Below are positions 55,072-63,143 of a stretch of DNA of 64,000 nucleotides, piece by piece; position 1 is the first letter of the stretch; each line of letters opens with the position of its first letter. The notes under the pieces were generated by a model that saw only the letters and a list, made by a program, of their open reading frames with translations, was not told the origin of the DNA and searched no databases. The stretch is taken from NCBI GenBank assembly GCA_017301975.1, contig JAFLEI010000011.1, positions 62,001 to 126,000 on the forward strand, given 5' to 3'. The position numbers and the translations under genes are program-made. Source of the stretch: Verrucomicrobiota bacterium. Its GTDB lineage: Bacteria; Verrucomicrobiota; Verrucomicrobiia; Verrucomicrobiales; Verrucomicrobiaceae.

Positions 55072-55466
55072 TTCACCTTGACACAAATCTCCTCATCGAC
55101 CTCGTCACCATCGGGTCGCCGCACATCGCTGTGATCCGGCAGTGGCTGGAAAAGGGCGAGCAACTCGCCGTCTCCGCCATTGCATGGTCGGAATTTTTGA
55201 ATGGCCCGCACACCAAGTCTCAAAAAGATGCCGTCCAGGCCATCGTCGAAGGCCGCATCTTGGATTTCACGGCAAAGGAAGCCGAGCAGGCCTCACGCTT
55301 GTTTCATTACACGGGTCGCAAACGCGGAAGTCATTCCGACTGCATGATCGCCGCCTGCGCAATGACCCAGAATGTCCGCGTGGCGACACGCAACATCACT
55401 GACTTCGAGAAATTTGTGCCTCATGGGTTGAAGCTGCTGGCAGTGGAGACGGTGACTACACCCTGA
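55068..55466 (+). CDS. PIN-domain toxin (VapC-like)
   Basis: 132 residues from the ATG at 55068. PIN-domain acidic catalytic residues: Asp in MIHLDTNLLIDL (residue 5), Glu in SAIAWSEFLNG (about residue 43), Asp in SHSDCMIAACAMTQ (about residue 92) and Asp in TRNITDFEKF (about residue 109). These would coordinate Mg for single-strand RNA cleavage. Coupled to the antitoxin by a four-base overlap. The end overlaps the convergent response regulator gene by 11 bases. Family activity is ribonuclease; target is unknown (VapC toxins often cleave tRNA or rRNA). Confidence 0.9.
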   Translation: MIHLDTNLLIDLVTIGSPHIAVIRQWLEKGEQLAVSAIAWSEFLNGPHTKSQKDAVQAIVEGRILDFTAKEAEQASRLFHYTGRKRGSHSDCMIAACAMTQNVRVATRNITDFEKFVPHGLKLLAVETVTTP

Positions 55467-56082
55467 CCAGCCCCCGCCGGATCGCCTCTGCGGTCGCCTG
55501 CGCCCGGTCATTGACCTTGAGCTTCATCAGTATGCGGCTGACGTGCTGTTTCACCGTATCCTCGCCGATGCCGAGGACGGCGGCGATTTCTTTGTTGGCG
55601 TTGCCCCGGGTCACAAGGGTGAGGATCTCGCGCTCGCGTGGCGTGATCTCCGGCTCTGCGAGGCGGTCTTTGAGCCGCTGAGCAATGTCCTCCGGCAGGC
55701 TGCGTTGGCCTTTGGCCACCGTTCGGATGGCGGTGAGAAGATCGTCACGGGACGAAGACTTTTGCAGATAGCCGAGCGCACCCGCCTTGAGCGCCGCCTG
55801 GATTTCATCATCGCGGGCGAAGGTGGAGAAGATGAGCACACGTGCGTTTGCATGATCACGTAGCAGGGCCGCCGTGGCCTCGATGCCACTGATGCCGGGC
55901 AGTTGCAGATCCATGAGGACGACGTCCGGTTTCTTTTTGGCAAACAACGCCGAAGCCTCTTCACCGCGATCGGTTTCACCCACGACCTTGAAATCGTCCT
56001 CAAGCTCCAGCGAGGCCACGAGGCCGCTGCGGACAACGAAGTGATCGTCGATGAGCAAGAGTGAGATGGGGGCAGCGGACAC
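55456..56082 (-). CDS. NarL/LuxR-type response regulator
   Basis: 208 residues. Receiver with LLIDDHFVVRSGL, phospho-acceptor Asp in VVLMDLQLPGISGIEA (about residue 58), and Lys in LGYLQKSSSRDDLL (about residue 108). LuxR-type HTH near the C-terminus: EITPREREILTLVTRGNANKEIAAVLGIGEDTVKQHVSRILMKLKVNDRAQA. It follows the sensor kinase by 12 bases on the same strand and is its cognate regulator. The 3' end overlaps vapC by 11 bases. Targets are not shown; the operon includes a YbjN-like and a PH-domain protein, which may be related to envelope sensing. Confidence 0.95.
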   Translation of the reverse strand: MSAAPISLLLIDDHFVVRSGLVASLELEDDFKVVGETDRGEEASALFAKKKPDVVLMDLQLPGISGIEATAALLRDHANARVLIFSTFARDDEIQAALKAGALGYLQKSSSRDDLLTAIRTVAKGQRSLPEDIAQRLKDRLAEPEITPREREILTLVTRGNANKEIAAVLGIGEDTVKQHVSRILMKLKVNDRAQATAEAIRRGLVRV

Positions 56083-56094
56083 GGTGTAGGCGGA

Positions 56095-58206
56095 TCAAGT
56101 GGTCAATGCCTCCAGCGGGAGGCGAACGGTGACGATGGTGCCTTGTTTGGGCTGGCTTTGCCAATCAACACTGGCGTTAATTTTGCGGCACCGTTCGCGG
56201 ATGCCCATGCAGCCGAAGTGGCCGGGCTGGCCGGTGGTTGCGGCGCTGGCGGTGAGCCCCTGGCCATCGTCGGCGATGCTGAGCGTCAGCAGGTCAGGGG
56301 TGGAGGAAAGATGCAGCGTGATCTTCGTGGCCTGCGCGTGCTTGAGCGCATTGGTGATGGCTTCCTGGGCGATCATGCGCAGGTGATGAGACACGGGCCC
56401 GGTGATGGGCGGAATGGGCTGCAGGTCGAGTTCTAATACTGGGGCATCCGGCGGCATGCGCGTCTGAATTTCCCGCAGCGCGCTGAAGAGATCATGCAGC
56501 TGGGCGGTGTCGCGCAGATCGGCCACGAGATTGCGCGCTTCGCTTTGAATGCGGGAGACAAGGCTGCGGGAGGTCTCAATAAGCGTGCGGGCTTTGTCTT
56601 CCAGTGGTCGCGTCGTGGCGGCATCCAGCCGCAGGGAGAGCCCCGTGAGTTCCTGCTCCAGGGTGTCATGAAACTCACGCGCGATTCGCTGGCGCTCATC
56701 CAGCGTCGCCTGCTGCACGATGCGGCTGCTGAGTGCGCCGATCTGTCGCCGTTGCGCGGCGATCCAGATGAAGGCCAGCAGTACAAGGCCGGCAAGAATG
56801 CTGCTGGCGATGACAAGACGGCCCGCCGTCCAAAACGGGGCTGAATGGATCACGCGAAGGTCATCCGCAGAGCGCAGCAGGAGTGATGCGCGCTCGGCCT
56901 GAGAGCGAAACCCTTTGTCCGTGGAAGACTCGACGAGGCAGATGCCAGTAAGCTCAACGGAGGTGCCAATCTCGATCTCAGGTGGGCCGGATTGCAGCAG
57001 GAAGGCCCGCAGAGGTGTGCCGCCGGAGGTGAGGCGGAGCTCGAACCCGTCTGCGCTGCGGAAAAAATCATTGAGCACCGCTGGCGTGGCGAGATGGATG
57101 AGATCCGCATCGTGCGAGCCATCTTGAAATTCTTGGAGCGAAACAACGGCGGCGTCGGGTGCTGACCCCTGCTCGGTGGCAAGCACGAGCGCGTCTGCCA
57201 GCGAGGCGCTGAATCCCGCCATGATGGGAAAGCCGATGATCTCCGCGCGCTGTCCGGGCGTCAGATTGACCGGCGTCGTGAGGCGAATCGCGATGGAAGG
57301 TGATTGCGGCGGTCTGGGCAGGACGTCCTTCGGAGTCTCACGGGGCGGTGGCGGTGGGGTGGCATCGCGCAAAAAAACGCGGCCATCAGGGTAGGCTGCC
57401 AGCACGGTGCCGCGAATGCGCGCGCGATGATGAGGCTCGTCCGCAGCGCCAAACTGCAGGAGCGTGACCACGGAGGTGATGGGCAGAGTTTCGACGGGCG
57501 GGGCGGCTTTGGTGATCTCCACCTCTTTCCAATCGGTGACGCGGATGTAGGGAAAGACGAGCTGGCGGCGGTCATTGATGCCACCGGCGGCAAGCCCGGT
57601 GATACGGAGGCGGGCGTCGATGAGCCCAGGGGCGGCTTCGGGTGGCGCATCCACTCTTACTTCCAGCACCCGGCTGCCGATGGCGAGTCGCAGCAGCGAG
57701 CGGTTTTCATCCAGCGGTGTCAAAGTGCGGCCGAGTCCTTCCACGATGACGCGCTGGTAATGAAAGCGGCCTGTGGCGAGGTCATCATAGGTGGCGGGAG
57801 CGGCGGCGGGCGGGTCGCCATGACCCATGATTTGCAGGCTGGTCACATCCACGCCGGGAAAATACAGCCCGGCGAGTGTGGTGCCCTGGATGCGGATGTG
57901 GTCGCCCACGTGGAGATCGTTGCGGGTGGGCTTGAAATGCAGATGCGTTCCCGCAGTGTCGTCCTGTACAAAAGCCGTTCCGCCGCTTTCCACGAAACCG
58001 ATCGTTGCCGTAAGATCGACCGGCAGTTTTTCCAAACTCCGCTCATAAGGCAGCATGCGGATGTCGATGGCGCGGGTAAGGGGATCGGCGCCTGCGACGA
58101 AGGATGAATGAAAAATGACGAATGCGGTAAATAGAAAAAATCGCCAGACGGCACACGCTGGAGTGCACCGCCCGTCATTTGTCATTCCGCATTCGTCATT
58201 CGTCAT
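56095..58206 (-). CDS. Sensor histidine kinase (HisKA_3) with tandem OB-fold-like periplasmic repeats
   Basis: 703 residues. The N-terminus contains a hydrophobic segment near residues 22-38 (FFLFTAFVIFHSSFVAG), a signal or anchor. Residues 60-440 contain about four beta-rich OB-fold-like repeats: GFVESGGTAFVQDDTAGTHL with LHVGDHIRIQG; RVIVEGLGRTLTP...ARLRITGLA; ARIRGTVLAAYPDGRVFLRD with LTPGQRAEIIGF; and FFRSADGFELRLTSGG with IEIGTSVELTGI. TM helix near 459-482, then HisKA_3 with ERQRIAREFHDTLEQELTGL (phospho-His near residue 514), and HATPase with EAITNALKHAQAT and GIRERCRKI. The start region is encoded by repeat sequence (58177-58206); the later ATG at 58185 is an alternative. Confidence 0.9.
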   Translation of the reverse strand: MTNDECGMTNDGRCTPACAVWRFFLFTAFVIFHSSFVAGADPLTRAIDIRMLPYERSLEKLPVDLTATIGFVESGGTAFVQDDTAGTHLHFKPTRNDLHVGDHIRIQGTTLAGLYFPGVDVTSLQIMGHGDPPAAAPATYDDLATGRFHYQRVIVEGLGRTLTPLDENRSLLRLAIGSRVLEVRVDAPPEAAPGLIDARLRITGLAAGGINDRRQLVFPYIRVTDWKEVEITKAAPPVETLPITSVVTLLQFGAADEPHHRARIRGTVLAAYPDGRVFLRDATPPPPPRETPKDVLPRPPQSPSIAIRLTTPVNLTPGQRAEIIGFPIMAGFSASLADALVLATEQGSAPDAAVVSLQEFQDGSHDADLIHLATPAVLNDFFRSADGFELRLTSGGTPLRAFLLQSGPPEIEIGTSVELTGICLVESSTDKGFRSQAERASLLLRSADDLRVIHSAPFWTAGRLVIASSILAGLVLLAFIWIAAQRRQIGALSSRIVQQATLDERQRIAREFHDTLEQELTGLSLRLDAATTRPLEDKARTLIETSRSLVSRIQSEARNLVADLRDTAQLHDLFSALREIQTRMPPDAPVLELDLQPIPPITGPVSHHLRMIAQEAITNALKHAQATKITLHLSSTPDLLTLSIADDGQGLTASAATTGQPGHFGCMGIRERCRKINASVDWQSQPKQGTIVTVRLPLEALTT
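58114..58200. repeat. Inverted copies of the GAATGACGAATG repeat at the kinase 5' end
   Basis: Arms 58114-58127 and 58187-58200 are perfectly complementary over 14 bases (AATGACGAATGCGG / CCGCATTCGTCATT), spacer 59 bases. Both belong to a family also present at 59741-59776. They lie inside the first codons and the signal segment of the sensor kinase. Confidence 0.6.
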
Positions 58207-58209
58207 TTT

Positions 58210-59004
58210 TCAGTCATCTGTCGGATCCACACCGCGCTGCAGCTTGCGTACAAGATCCTTCACGATATGGGCGCTGCGCATGTCTTTGAACTGTACTTCA
58301 ATACCCGCATTGGCCGCAGTGGAAAAGTCGATGGTGCCGAGGCCGAGTAGACCTTTGAGGCCAGATTCATAGACGTCGATGCTGCGGATGTCGCAAATGC
58401 GTGCCTCTTTGGAACTGCGACCGATAAGGCCCCAGATCAGCTCCACGCGTTCGCGCGTGACGATGTAATCATGCGAGTAACGCGCGATGCCGACGGCGAT
58501 GAGCGTGGACGAGGCGCAAAGAAGGGCGATGATAGCATACTCAAGCTGAATCATAAGCAGCAGCACCCCGGCGATGGTCAGCAGCAGGCAGAGGAACAGA
58601 GCCTTGGTGTAGCCCAGCCAGGACGGATGCGCGTGATGCAGAATGACTTCGCCGCTGGGAGAGTAGTTGAAATCATCGTCTTTGTCTTCCTCGGGGGCCT
58701 CTTCTTCAGCTTCCTCCTCCTCTTCTTCTTCAGGCTCAGCCATCGGCTGCGGTTCTTCAGGATATTCCGTGTCGGGGCTGATCTCACGATACATGGGCCG
58801 GCCGATCCGCGCCTGCCCGCTGCTGGCAGTGGGGCGGCGCATGCCGCCGACCAGTTCCCCCACGGTGTGCATGTGACCGGTGTCCTCATCCATGCACATT
58901 TCGCCACGGGCCAGGGAGCCGCGGGCCACGAGCGTGTAGAGATCCTCCTTGGACAGCGGATCGCTGAAAGCCGGGTGCTGCGGGAGTGTGTAGCGGGCGG
59001 ACAT
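58210..59004 (-). CDS. PH-domain membrane protein with acidic spacer
   Basis: 264 residues from the ATG at 59004; an upstream start at 59061 would add 19 non-conserved residues. The N-terminal 50 residues (YTLPQHPAFSDPLSKEDLYTLVARGSL) resemble a GYF-like fold. A highly acidic Glu run follows (about 90-115). Two TM helices near 135-180 (LFLCLLLTIAGVLLLMIQL, IIALLCASSTLIAVGIA) precede a bacterial PH domain: YIVTRERVELIWGLIGRSSKEARICDIRSIDVYESGLKGLLGLGTIDF. It is followed within 3-24 bases by the sensor kinase, and preceded by a YbjN-like gene. A role in membrane association or sensing is inferred from the fold. Confidence 0.8.
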   Translation of the reverse strand: MSARYTLPQHPAFSDPLSKEDLYTLVARGSLARGEMCMDEDTGHMHTVGELVGGMRRPTASSGQARIGRPMYREISPDTEYPEEPQPMAEPEEEEEEEAEEEAPEEDKDDDFNYSPSGEVILHHAHPSWLGYTKALFLCLLLTIAGVLLLMIQLEYAIIALLCASSTLIAVGIARYSHDYIVTRERVELIWGLIGRSSKEARICDIRSIDVYESGLKGLLGLGTIDFSTAANAGIEVQFKDMRSAHIVKDLVRKLQRGVDPTDD

Positions 59005-59061
59005 TGGGAGGGCCTGTTCCCGGCCACCAAAGCACAGGCGCACTGCCTGTGTCACGTCCAA

Positions 59062-59556
59062 TCACTCGGCCTCGGGCACGGGCGGCAGCAAATCTTCGCG
59101 TTTCATCAGGTCCGCCACCTTGAGCAGCAGCAGCTCGCCTTTGGGAGTGTGGATGATTTCGCCAAGGAACGGCGTGAGGCGGTCGATCTCCGCCACGGCT
59201 GAATGCACCAGGCTGGCGATGATGCGCGCATCGTGCCGGTGCGGTGGAAAGACATTGGTCACGCGAAACATCACCTGTCCGCTATCCCATTCGAGTTCGA
59301 AATTGCCAAGGTTCAGGTCCTTGTTCGTGCGCATGAGCAGTTCGCAAACGGGCAGGCGGTGGGATGCGGGCACCTGCAGCGTGGCGCTGGAGACGACGGT
59401 GATGATGTGCGTCTCGCCAAAAATCTGCACATGCAGCGGGATTTTGGTGTGGTGCGCTTCGAAGTCGGCCTCGATGACGGAATGCTCGGGTACTTCGCGG
59501 TAGATCCAGCCCATTTCCTTGAAGGTGTTCAGGGCGGTGGCGTAGAGGGCGGACAT
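59062..59556 (-). CDS. YbjN-like protein
   Basis: 164 residues, cytoplasmic, alpha/beta. Sequence pattern follows YbjN/type III chaperone-like proteins: AYATALNTFKEMGWIYREVPEHSVIEADFE near the start (ALYATALNTFKEMGW), then VQIFGETHIITVVSSATLQVP, CELLMRTNKDLNLGNFELEWDSGQVMFRVT, and ASLVHSAVAEIDRLTPFLGEI. Function in bacteria is poorly known (YbjN is linked to stress and multicopy suppression in E. coli). It is the first gene of a minus-strand cluster with the PH-domain protein, the sensor kinase and the response regulator, 57 bases ahead of the next gene. The tRNA-Pro gene lies upstream. Confidence 0.82.
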   Translation of the reverse strand: MSALYATALNTFKEMGWIYREVPEHSVIEADFEAHHTKIPLHVQIFGETHIITVVSSATLQVPASHRLPVCELLMRTNKDLNLGNFELEWDSGQVMFRVTNVFPPHRHDARIIASLVHSAVAEIDRLTPFLGEIIHTPKGELLLLKVADLMKREDLLPPVPEAE

Positions 59557-59592
59557 GCGGCGGGAATGAAATCTGAGATTTTAAATCTTAGA

Positions 59593-59669
59593 TGGTCGGG
59601 GCGGCCAGATTCGAACTGACGACTTCTTGCTCCCAAAGCAAGCGCTCTACCAGGCTGAGCTACGCCCCG
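59593..59669 (-). tRNA. tRNA-Pro (anticodon UGG)
   Basis: Folds as a complete cloverleaf on the minus strand: acceptor CGGGGCG pairing with CGCCCCG, D-arm GTAGCTCAGCCTGGTAGAGC, anticodon stem CTTGC / GCAAG around loop TTTGGGA with anticodon TGG, and the T-arm containing GTTCGAATC. The 3' CCA is encoded (59593-59595). Reads CCA and, by wobble, CCG and other proline codons. Flanked by the YbjN-like gene and the lipase maturation factor gene. Confidence 0.95.
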
Positions 59670-59740
59670 AAGGTTGTTTCCCTCATTCGAAGTCGAACGA
59701 GGGGTCGCGATAGTGCCGCAGGATCAGAAGGACGCAAGAG

Positions 59741-59776
59741 GAATGTGGAATGATGAATGCGGAATGACGAATGAAT
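59741..59776. repeat. GAATGACGAATG-family repeat copy beside tRNA-Pro
   Basis: Sequence GAATGTGGAATGATGAATG followed by CGGAATGACGAATGAATC shares GAATGCGGAATGAC with the repeat at 58177-58206. Located between tRNA-Pro and the end of the lipase maturation factor gene. Confidence 0.55.
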
Positions 59777-61392
59777 CACCTCGCAAGGGCCTTCAAAGAC
59801 ATCGTACCGCTGAAATTCCCGATCAATTCGCGCTCCCACCATTCGCCCGTGGCTTTCCGTACTTCGGCGCTGGTGAAATGGTAGCGGTAGAGTTTGGCGC
59901 GGAGGTGGGTGATTTTTCCGATGGGGAAGGGCGGAGGCTCCAGCAGGGCCCACACCGGCTGCTTGTGCTGGAGCAGGGCGGTGCAGAACCGGCCGAACCA
60001 GTGCATGGGGGAGTTCGGGTTCGCATCGCGCTGCGGATCGTAGTTCGGATACAGCGCGGCGAACCACATCTGCCAGTCCAGCCGTGGCTGATGCGGAGCG
60101 ATGAACGGCGGCCGCCGCTTGGGATCTCCCGGCTTGTATTTAAAATCCAGCGGCAGGAAGAGCGCGCCGTCGTCGCTGACTTCGAGGATTATCTCCGGCC
60201 GCTCCTCGGTCATGTCCTGAAAGAGACCGTAGGCGTTGAATGAGCGTGTGCGGGCGATGGGGGCGTCGAGTTTTTCATGCAGCGCCGCAGGGAGCATCGG
60301 CTTGAAGAGCGGAACACGTCCCGCGAGAAAGGAATCGGCGGCCAGCAGGGTGACCAGTGCCACCGGCGCGACCGCCGCCAGCGCCGGCCATTGCGTCCAA
60401 CGCGCAAAGGACGGGCGTGGGGCATCGGAGTCGATGCGGAGCCAGTGGCGCAGGCGTTTGGGAAACCAACGATCATCCAGCAGCGTAATCGCGAGCGCGG
60501 CGGTAAGGAGATCGAAGAAATTGTAGTTCCCCGTGGCGGAGATCATGGCCATCAGGACGAGAAAACCCAGCGCAGCGGTCAGTCGCCCCCAGCGGCCAAG
60601 GAAAATGGCAAAAGGCAGGCACAGTTCGATGACATACATGATCCAGCAGCTTGCGATGTGAATCCAGCGCGGGGCATTGTAGGCGAACCACGAAAGGCCG
60701 TTCGGCAGCGGCTGCGTTTCGTAGTGGTAGAGCAGCGCGGTCATGTCATGCCAGGGCAGATCGCCGCCGCCGATTTTCACGTGGCCGGAGAGAAACATGA
60801 GGCGGAAGAGCAGCCAGTGCAGGAGGAAGATGGAGCCACGCGGCGGTTCCGTCGGGCTGCGCGATGACCACAAACGCCACGGCGCGACGAACAGCGCGAG
60901 AAATCCCGCCTCCAGCAGCAGCGCATCCCACTGGTAACCCATGAAGATGTCGCCTGTGGCGGCAAATGACAGATACCCAAACCAGAGCAGCGCCAGCAGC
61001 GGCCCCTGAGCCACACCCGCCATTACGAGCACGCCCAGCAGGCAGCAGGAAATTAAGCAGCCATGCGCAAAGGCATCGCTGTAATGCCAGTGAAACACGC
61101 TGGGCATCTGCCAGAACAGCGTCTGGTGTTCCCGTGCCTCATAAGCGTGGATATTTTCCAGCAGCGTCTTTGCGGGCACGATTCCGTTCTCGCCCACCAG
61201 TCCGTCATACTGCAGACCCCACGAGACAAAGGCGATGAGATAGATCCCCGCCAGCAAACGCGGGAAAAGCCAGCGGACGACGGTGTAACGTCCGCGATGT
61301 TGGTCGAGCCAGAGCAGGGGATTCACATGGGGCGCCTCAGTTGAAAGTCGTTGCAGGGCCTCATTGACACCTGAAGTCACCGTTTGCGTCAT
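59776..61392 (-). CDS. Lipase maturation factor family protein
   Basis: 538 residues. The C-terminal half and the multiple TM helices match the LMF family: LLWLDQHRGRYTVVRWLFPRLLAGIYLIAFVSWGLQYDGLVGENGI at the start, QWDALLLEAGFLALFVAPW, LHWLLFRLMFLSGHVKIGGGD, MTALLYHYETQPLPNGLSW, and the C-terminal PWRWYRYHFT-like segment around YRYHFTSAEVRKATGEWWERELIG. In eukaryotes LMF1 matures lipases in the ER; bacterial members have unknown function and usually sit in the inner membrane. The start codon overlaps the upstream gene by 32 bases. The 3' end lies on the repeat at 59741-59776. Confidence 0.9.
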   Translation of the reverse strand: MTQTVTSGVNEALQRLSTEAPHVNPLLWLDQHRGRYTVVRWLFPRLLAGIYLIAFVSWGLQYDGLVGENGIVPAKTLLENIHAYEAREHQTLFWQMPSVFHWHYSDAFAHGCLISCCLLGVLVMAGVAQGPLLALLWFGYLSFAATGDIFMGYQWDALLLEAGFLALFVAPWRLWSSRSPTEPPRGSIFLLHWLLFRLMFLSGHVKIGGGDLPWHDMTALLYHYETQPLPNGLSWFAYNAPRWIHIASCWIMYVIELCLPFAIFLGRWGRLTAALGFLVLMAMISATGNYNFFDLLTAALAITLLDDRWFPKRLRHWLRIDSDAPRPSFARWTQWPALAAVAPVALVTLLAADSFLAGRVPLFKPMLPAALHEKLDAPIARTRSFNAYGLFQDMTEERPEIILEVSDDGALFLPLDFKYKPGDPKRRPPFIAPHQPRLDWQMWFAALYPNYDPQRDANPNSPMHWFGRFCTALLQHKQPVWALLEPPPFPIGKITHLRAKLYRYHFTSAEVRKATGEWWERELIGNFSGTMSLKALAR

Positions 61393-61864
61393 ATGAACGC
61401 ATGGCGCGGACGAGGAAAAGTGTTCCGGCTGAATAGGATTCGGTTGTTAGCCCCCATGCTTCGGGGTGATCAAAGTCATAGGGCAGCCAGAGTGAGTTGA
61501 ATGAGTTTTTATCCTTTAGAATGGTGATGTCCCATTCTTCGTTCTTACCTGACAAGGGATTTTCAAACTGGCGTCCCTCGTAGTGTTGCTGGATTGCTTC
61601 AGCGGAGCTTTGGCTGCGATAAACAGCTCCGGCGAAGAAGTCGCAGTGGTTGCCATTGCCCACCAACAAGCCTACGGCGGCGTTGGTGGATATGAGGATT
61701 GTGCCGGGAGGCTGCGGCAGCGTGTCCAACTGTCTTGTGATCTGCCAGAGCCGCAGGTCATTGGCGATGGTATCGCCGAACAGAAAATAGAACGCGGCAA
61801 GGACCGACGAGACTCCAAGGAGTAAAACGAGGATCCGTTTGCTGGCGTGCTTGCGAGCGGGCAT
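61361..61864 (-). CDS. Membrane-anchored hypothetical protein
   Basis: 167 residues with one N-terminal TM/signal segment (ILVLLLGVSSVLAAFYFLFGD) preceded by basic residues (MPARKHASKR). The remainder is soluble and of unknown fold, with CDFFAGAVYRSQSS and a C-terminal ending RAMRSYDANGDFRCQ. It overlaps the LMF gene by 32 bases on the same strand, so the two are probably coupled. No domain recognised. It starts 66 bases after the nagA stop, so it may be expressed with nagA as well, but this is weaker. Confidence 0.65.
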   Translation of the reverse strand: MPARKHASKRILVLLLGVSSVLAAFYFLFGDTIANDLRLWQITRQLDTLPQPPGTILISTNAAVGLLVGNGNHCDFFAGAVYRSQSSAEAIQQHYEGRQFENPLSGKNEEWDITILKDKNSFNSLWLPYDFDHPEAWGLTTESYSAGTLFLVRAMRSYDANGDFRCQ

Positions 61865-61930
61865 GCACGGATACTGATCACGAAAATCAGACAGGCAATC
61901 ACGACATTGGGCAATGTCGCAGATTGATGG

Positions 61931-62839
61931 CTAGGCCTTGATCGCCAGCCGCGGATTCACATCCAGCACCTGCTTCAAATCCGCATCGCTCATCCCCAGC
62001 TCTGCCAGTGCATTCGCCTTGATCCTCGGCACCGTGACGGTGCTGCCGACAAAATGCGTGCCATCTGGCGAGCGGGCCACAAGGTCCTCCCCGATAAGGA
62101 TGTCCCAACCGGCTAGGGTGTAGCGACCAGGGCCCAGGCGTGCGGCGGAGATGGCGTCGGTGACAAAAATGGTGCGCTCCAGGCCAATGCCGGACAGCCA
62201 GTTCTTCAGCACAAAGAAGGGCACATGCACCCCGTCCGGGATGAAGCAGAGCCAGAGGCGGTCATTCAGACTGAGCGCGCGCTGGATGATGTTGTCATGG
62301 CGGTGCATTTGGATGGGGCAGCCGTTGCCGAGGTGGGTGAACATCGACAGACCGGCATCACAGGCGGCATTGAGCTGGTCGAGCGAGGGGTCGCAGTGGC
62401 CGGCAGAAACGGTGACGCCTTGGGAGGAGAGGAAGGCTGTGGTTTTGCTGCCCTCATCGTGCTCAGGGGCGAGGGTCACGAGTTTGGCGAGCCCACCGGC
62501 GGCGGCGAGAAGGCGCTTGGCGTCGTCCACATTGGCAGGCTTGACGGCATGGGGCGGATGCGCCCCCACGTAGCCTTTGATGGGATTGATGAACGGCCCT
62601 TCAATATGGATGCCGGTGATGATGCGGCGTGCGAGGTCGTCCTTTTCCCGCAATTCGACCAATTTGTCGATCCGGCGCTCCAGCGTGGGGATTTCATCCG
62701 TGATGAAAGTGGCCAAAATGGCATCGCACCCGTCTTCCGCCAGAGCCTCACAGGCATGGTGCAGAGATTCGGCGGTGAGGCTGTCGCCGTTGAAGTCGGT
62801 GCCAGCGTAGCCATTGACCTGGAGATCGAAAGGATTCAT
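61931..62839 (-). CDS. nagA: N-acetylglucosamine-6-phosphate deacetylase
   Basis: 302 residues, shorter than the usual 380 because the N-terminal beta-sandwich strand is absent. It opens directly with FDLQVNGYAGTDFN, where the metal-site HxH of other amidohydrolases is QxN, as in E. coli NagA, pointing to a single zinc. Other ligands: Glu in GIHIEGPFINPIKGYVG, His in VTVSAGHCDPSLDQ, His in MFTHLGNGCP, and Asp in FVTDAISA. It removes the acetyl group from GlcNAc-6-P in amino-sugar catabolism. No nagB or PTS gene is adjacent. ATG start is convincing; an earlier start adds only a few residues. Confidence 0.9.
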   Translation of the reverse strand: MNPFDLQVNGYAGTDFNGDSLTAESLHHACEALAEDGCDAILATFITDEIPTLERRIDKLVELREKDDLARRIITGIHIEGPFINPIKGYVGAHPPHAVKPANVDDAKRLLAAAGGLAKLVTLAPEHDEGSKTTAFLSSQGVTVSAGHCDPSLDQLNAACDAGLSMFTHLGNGCPIQMHRHDNIIQRALSLNDRLWLCFIPDGVHVPFFVLKNWLSGIGLERTIFVTDAISAARLGPGRYTLAGWDILIGEDLVARSPDGTHFVGSTVTVPRIKANALAELGMSDADLKQVLDVNPRLAIKA

Positions 62840-63143
62840 GCCGATATTGGAGCGGGTTCGGAAAGGGGAATCAAGGCTGGGAGGTGATGGGTTTTGGTAT
62901 GAATGTCACTGGAAGAAGCGGGAAGGGGAATGGCTTGGGGCGCGGCGGAGTGGCCCAAAAGCCGCTTTTTTGGCCCCGAGGGGCTGCCTCGCTCCGCCCG
63001 CCCCTTGACCTTCGGCCTGGGAGCCAGTTAATTTCCAGTGTTTACAAGTTATCAGTCTCGGCATAAAACATGCTTGGCTTTCCACGTCTCCCGAACTGGC
63101 GTGTGGTGCCAGGCTTTACCCATCACTTTCTGATTTTCGGCTC
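62840..63143. other. 304-base intergenic region upstream of exbB
   Basis: Separates divergent nagA (start 62839) and exbB (start 63144). Apart from the candidate promoter at 63041-63069 it contains an imperfect hairpin (GGCCCAAAAG / CTTTTTTGGCC, 62952-62975) and a short GCCCC-GA-GGGGC palindrome, both within the GC-rich middle. No gene is supported here. Confidence 0.5.
63041..63069 (+). promoter_or_regulatory. Candidate sigma-70-like promoter of exbB
   Basis: TTTACA (63041-63046), 17-base spacer, TAAAAC (63064-63069), 75 bases before the exbB start. A weaker alternative is TTGACC at 63005 with TTAATT at 63028. Confidence 0.4.
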
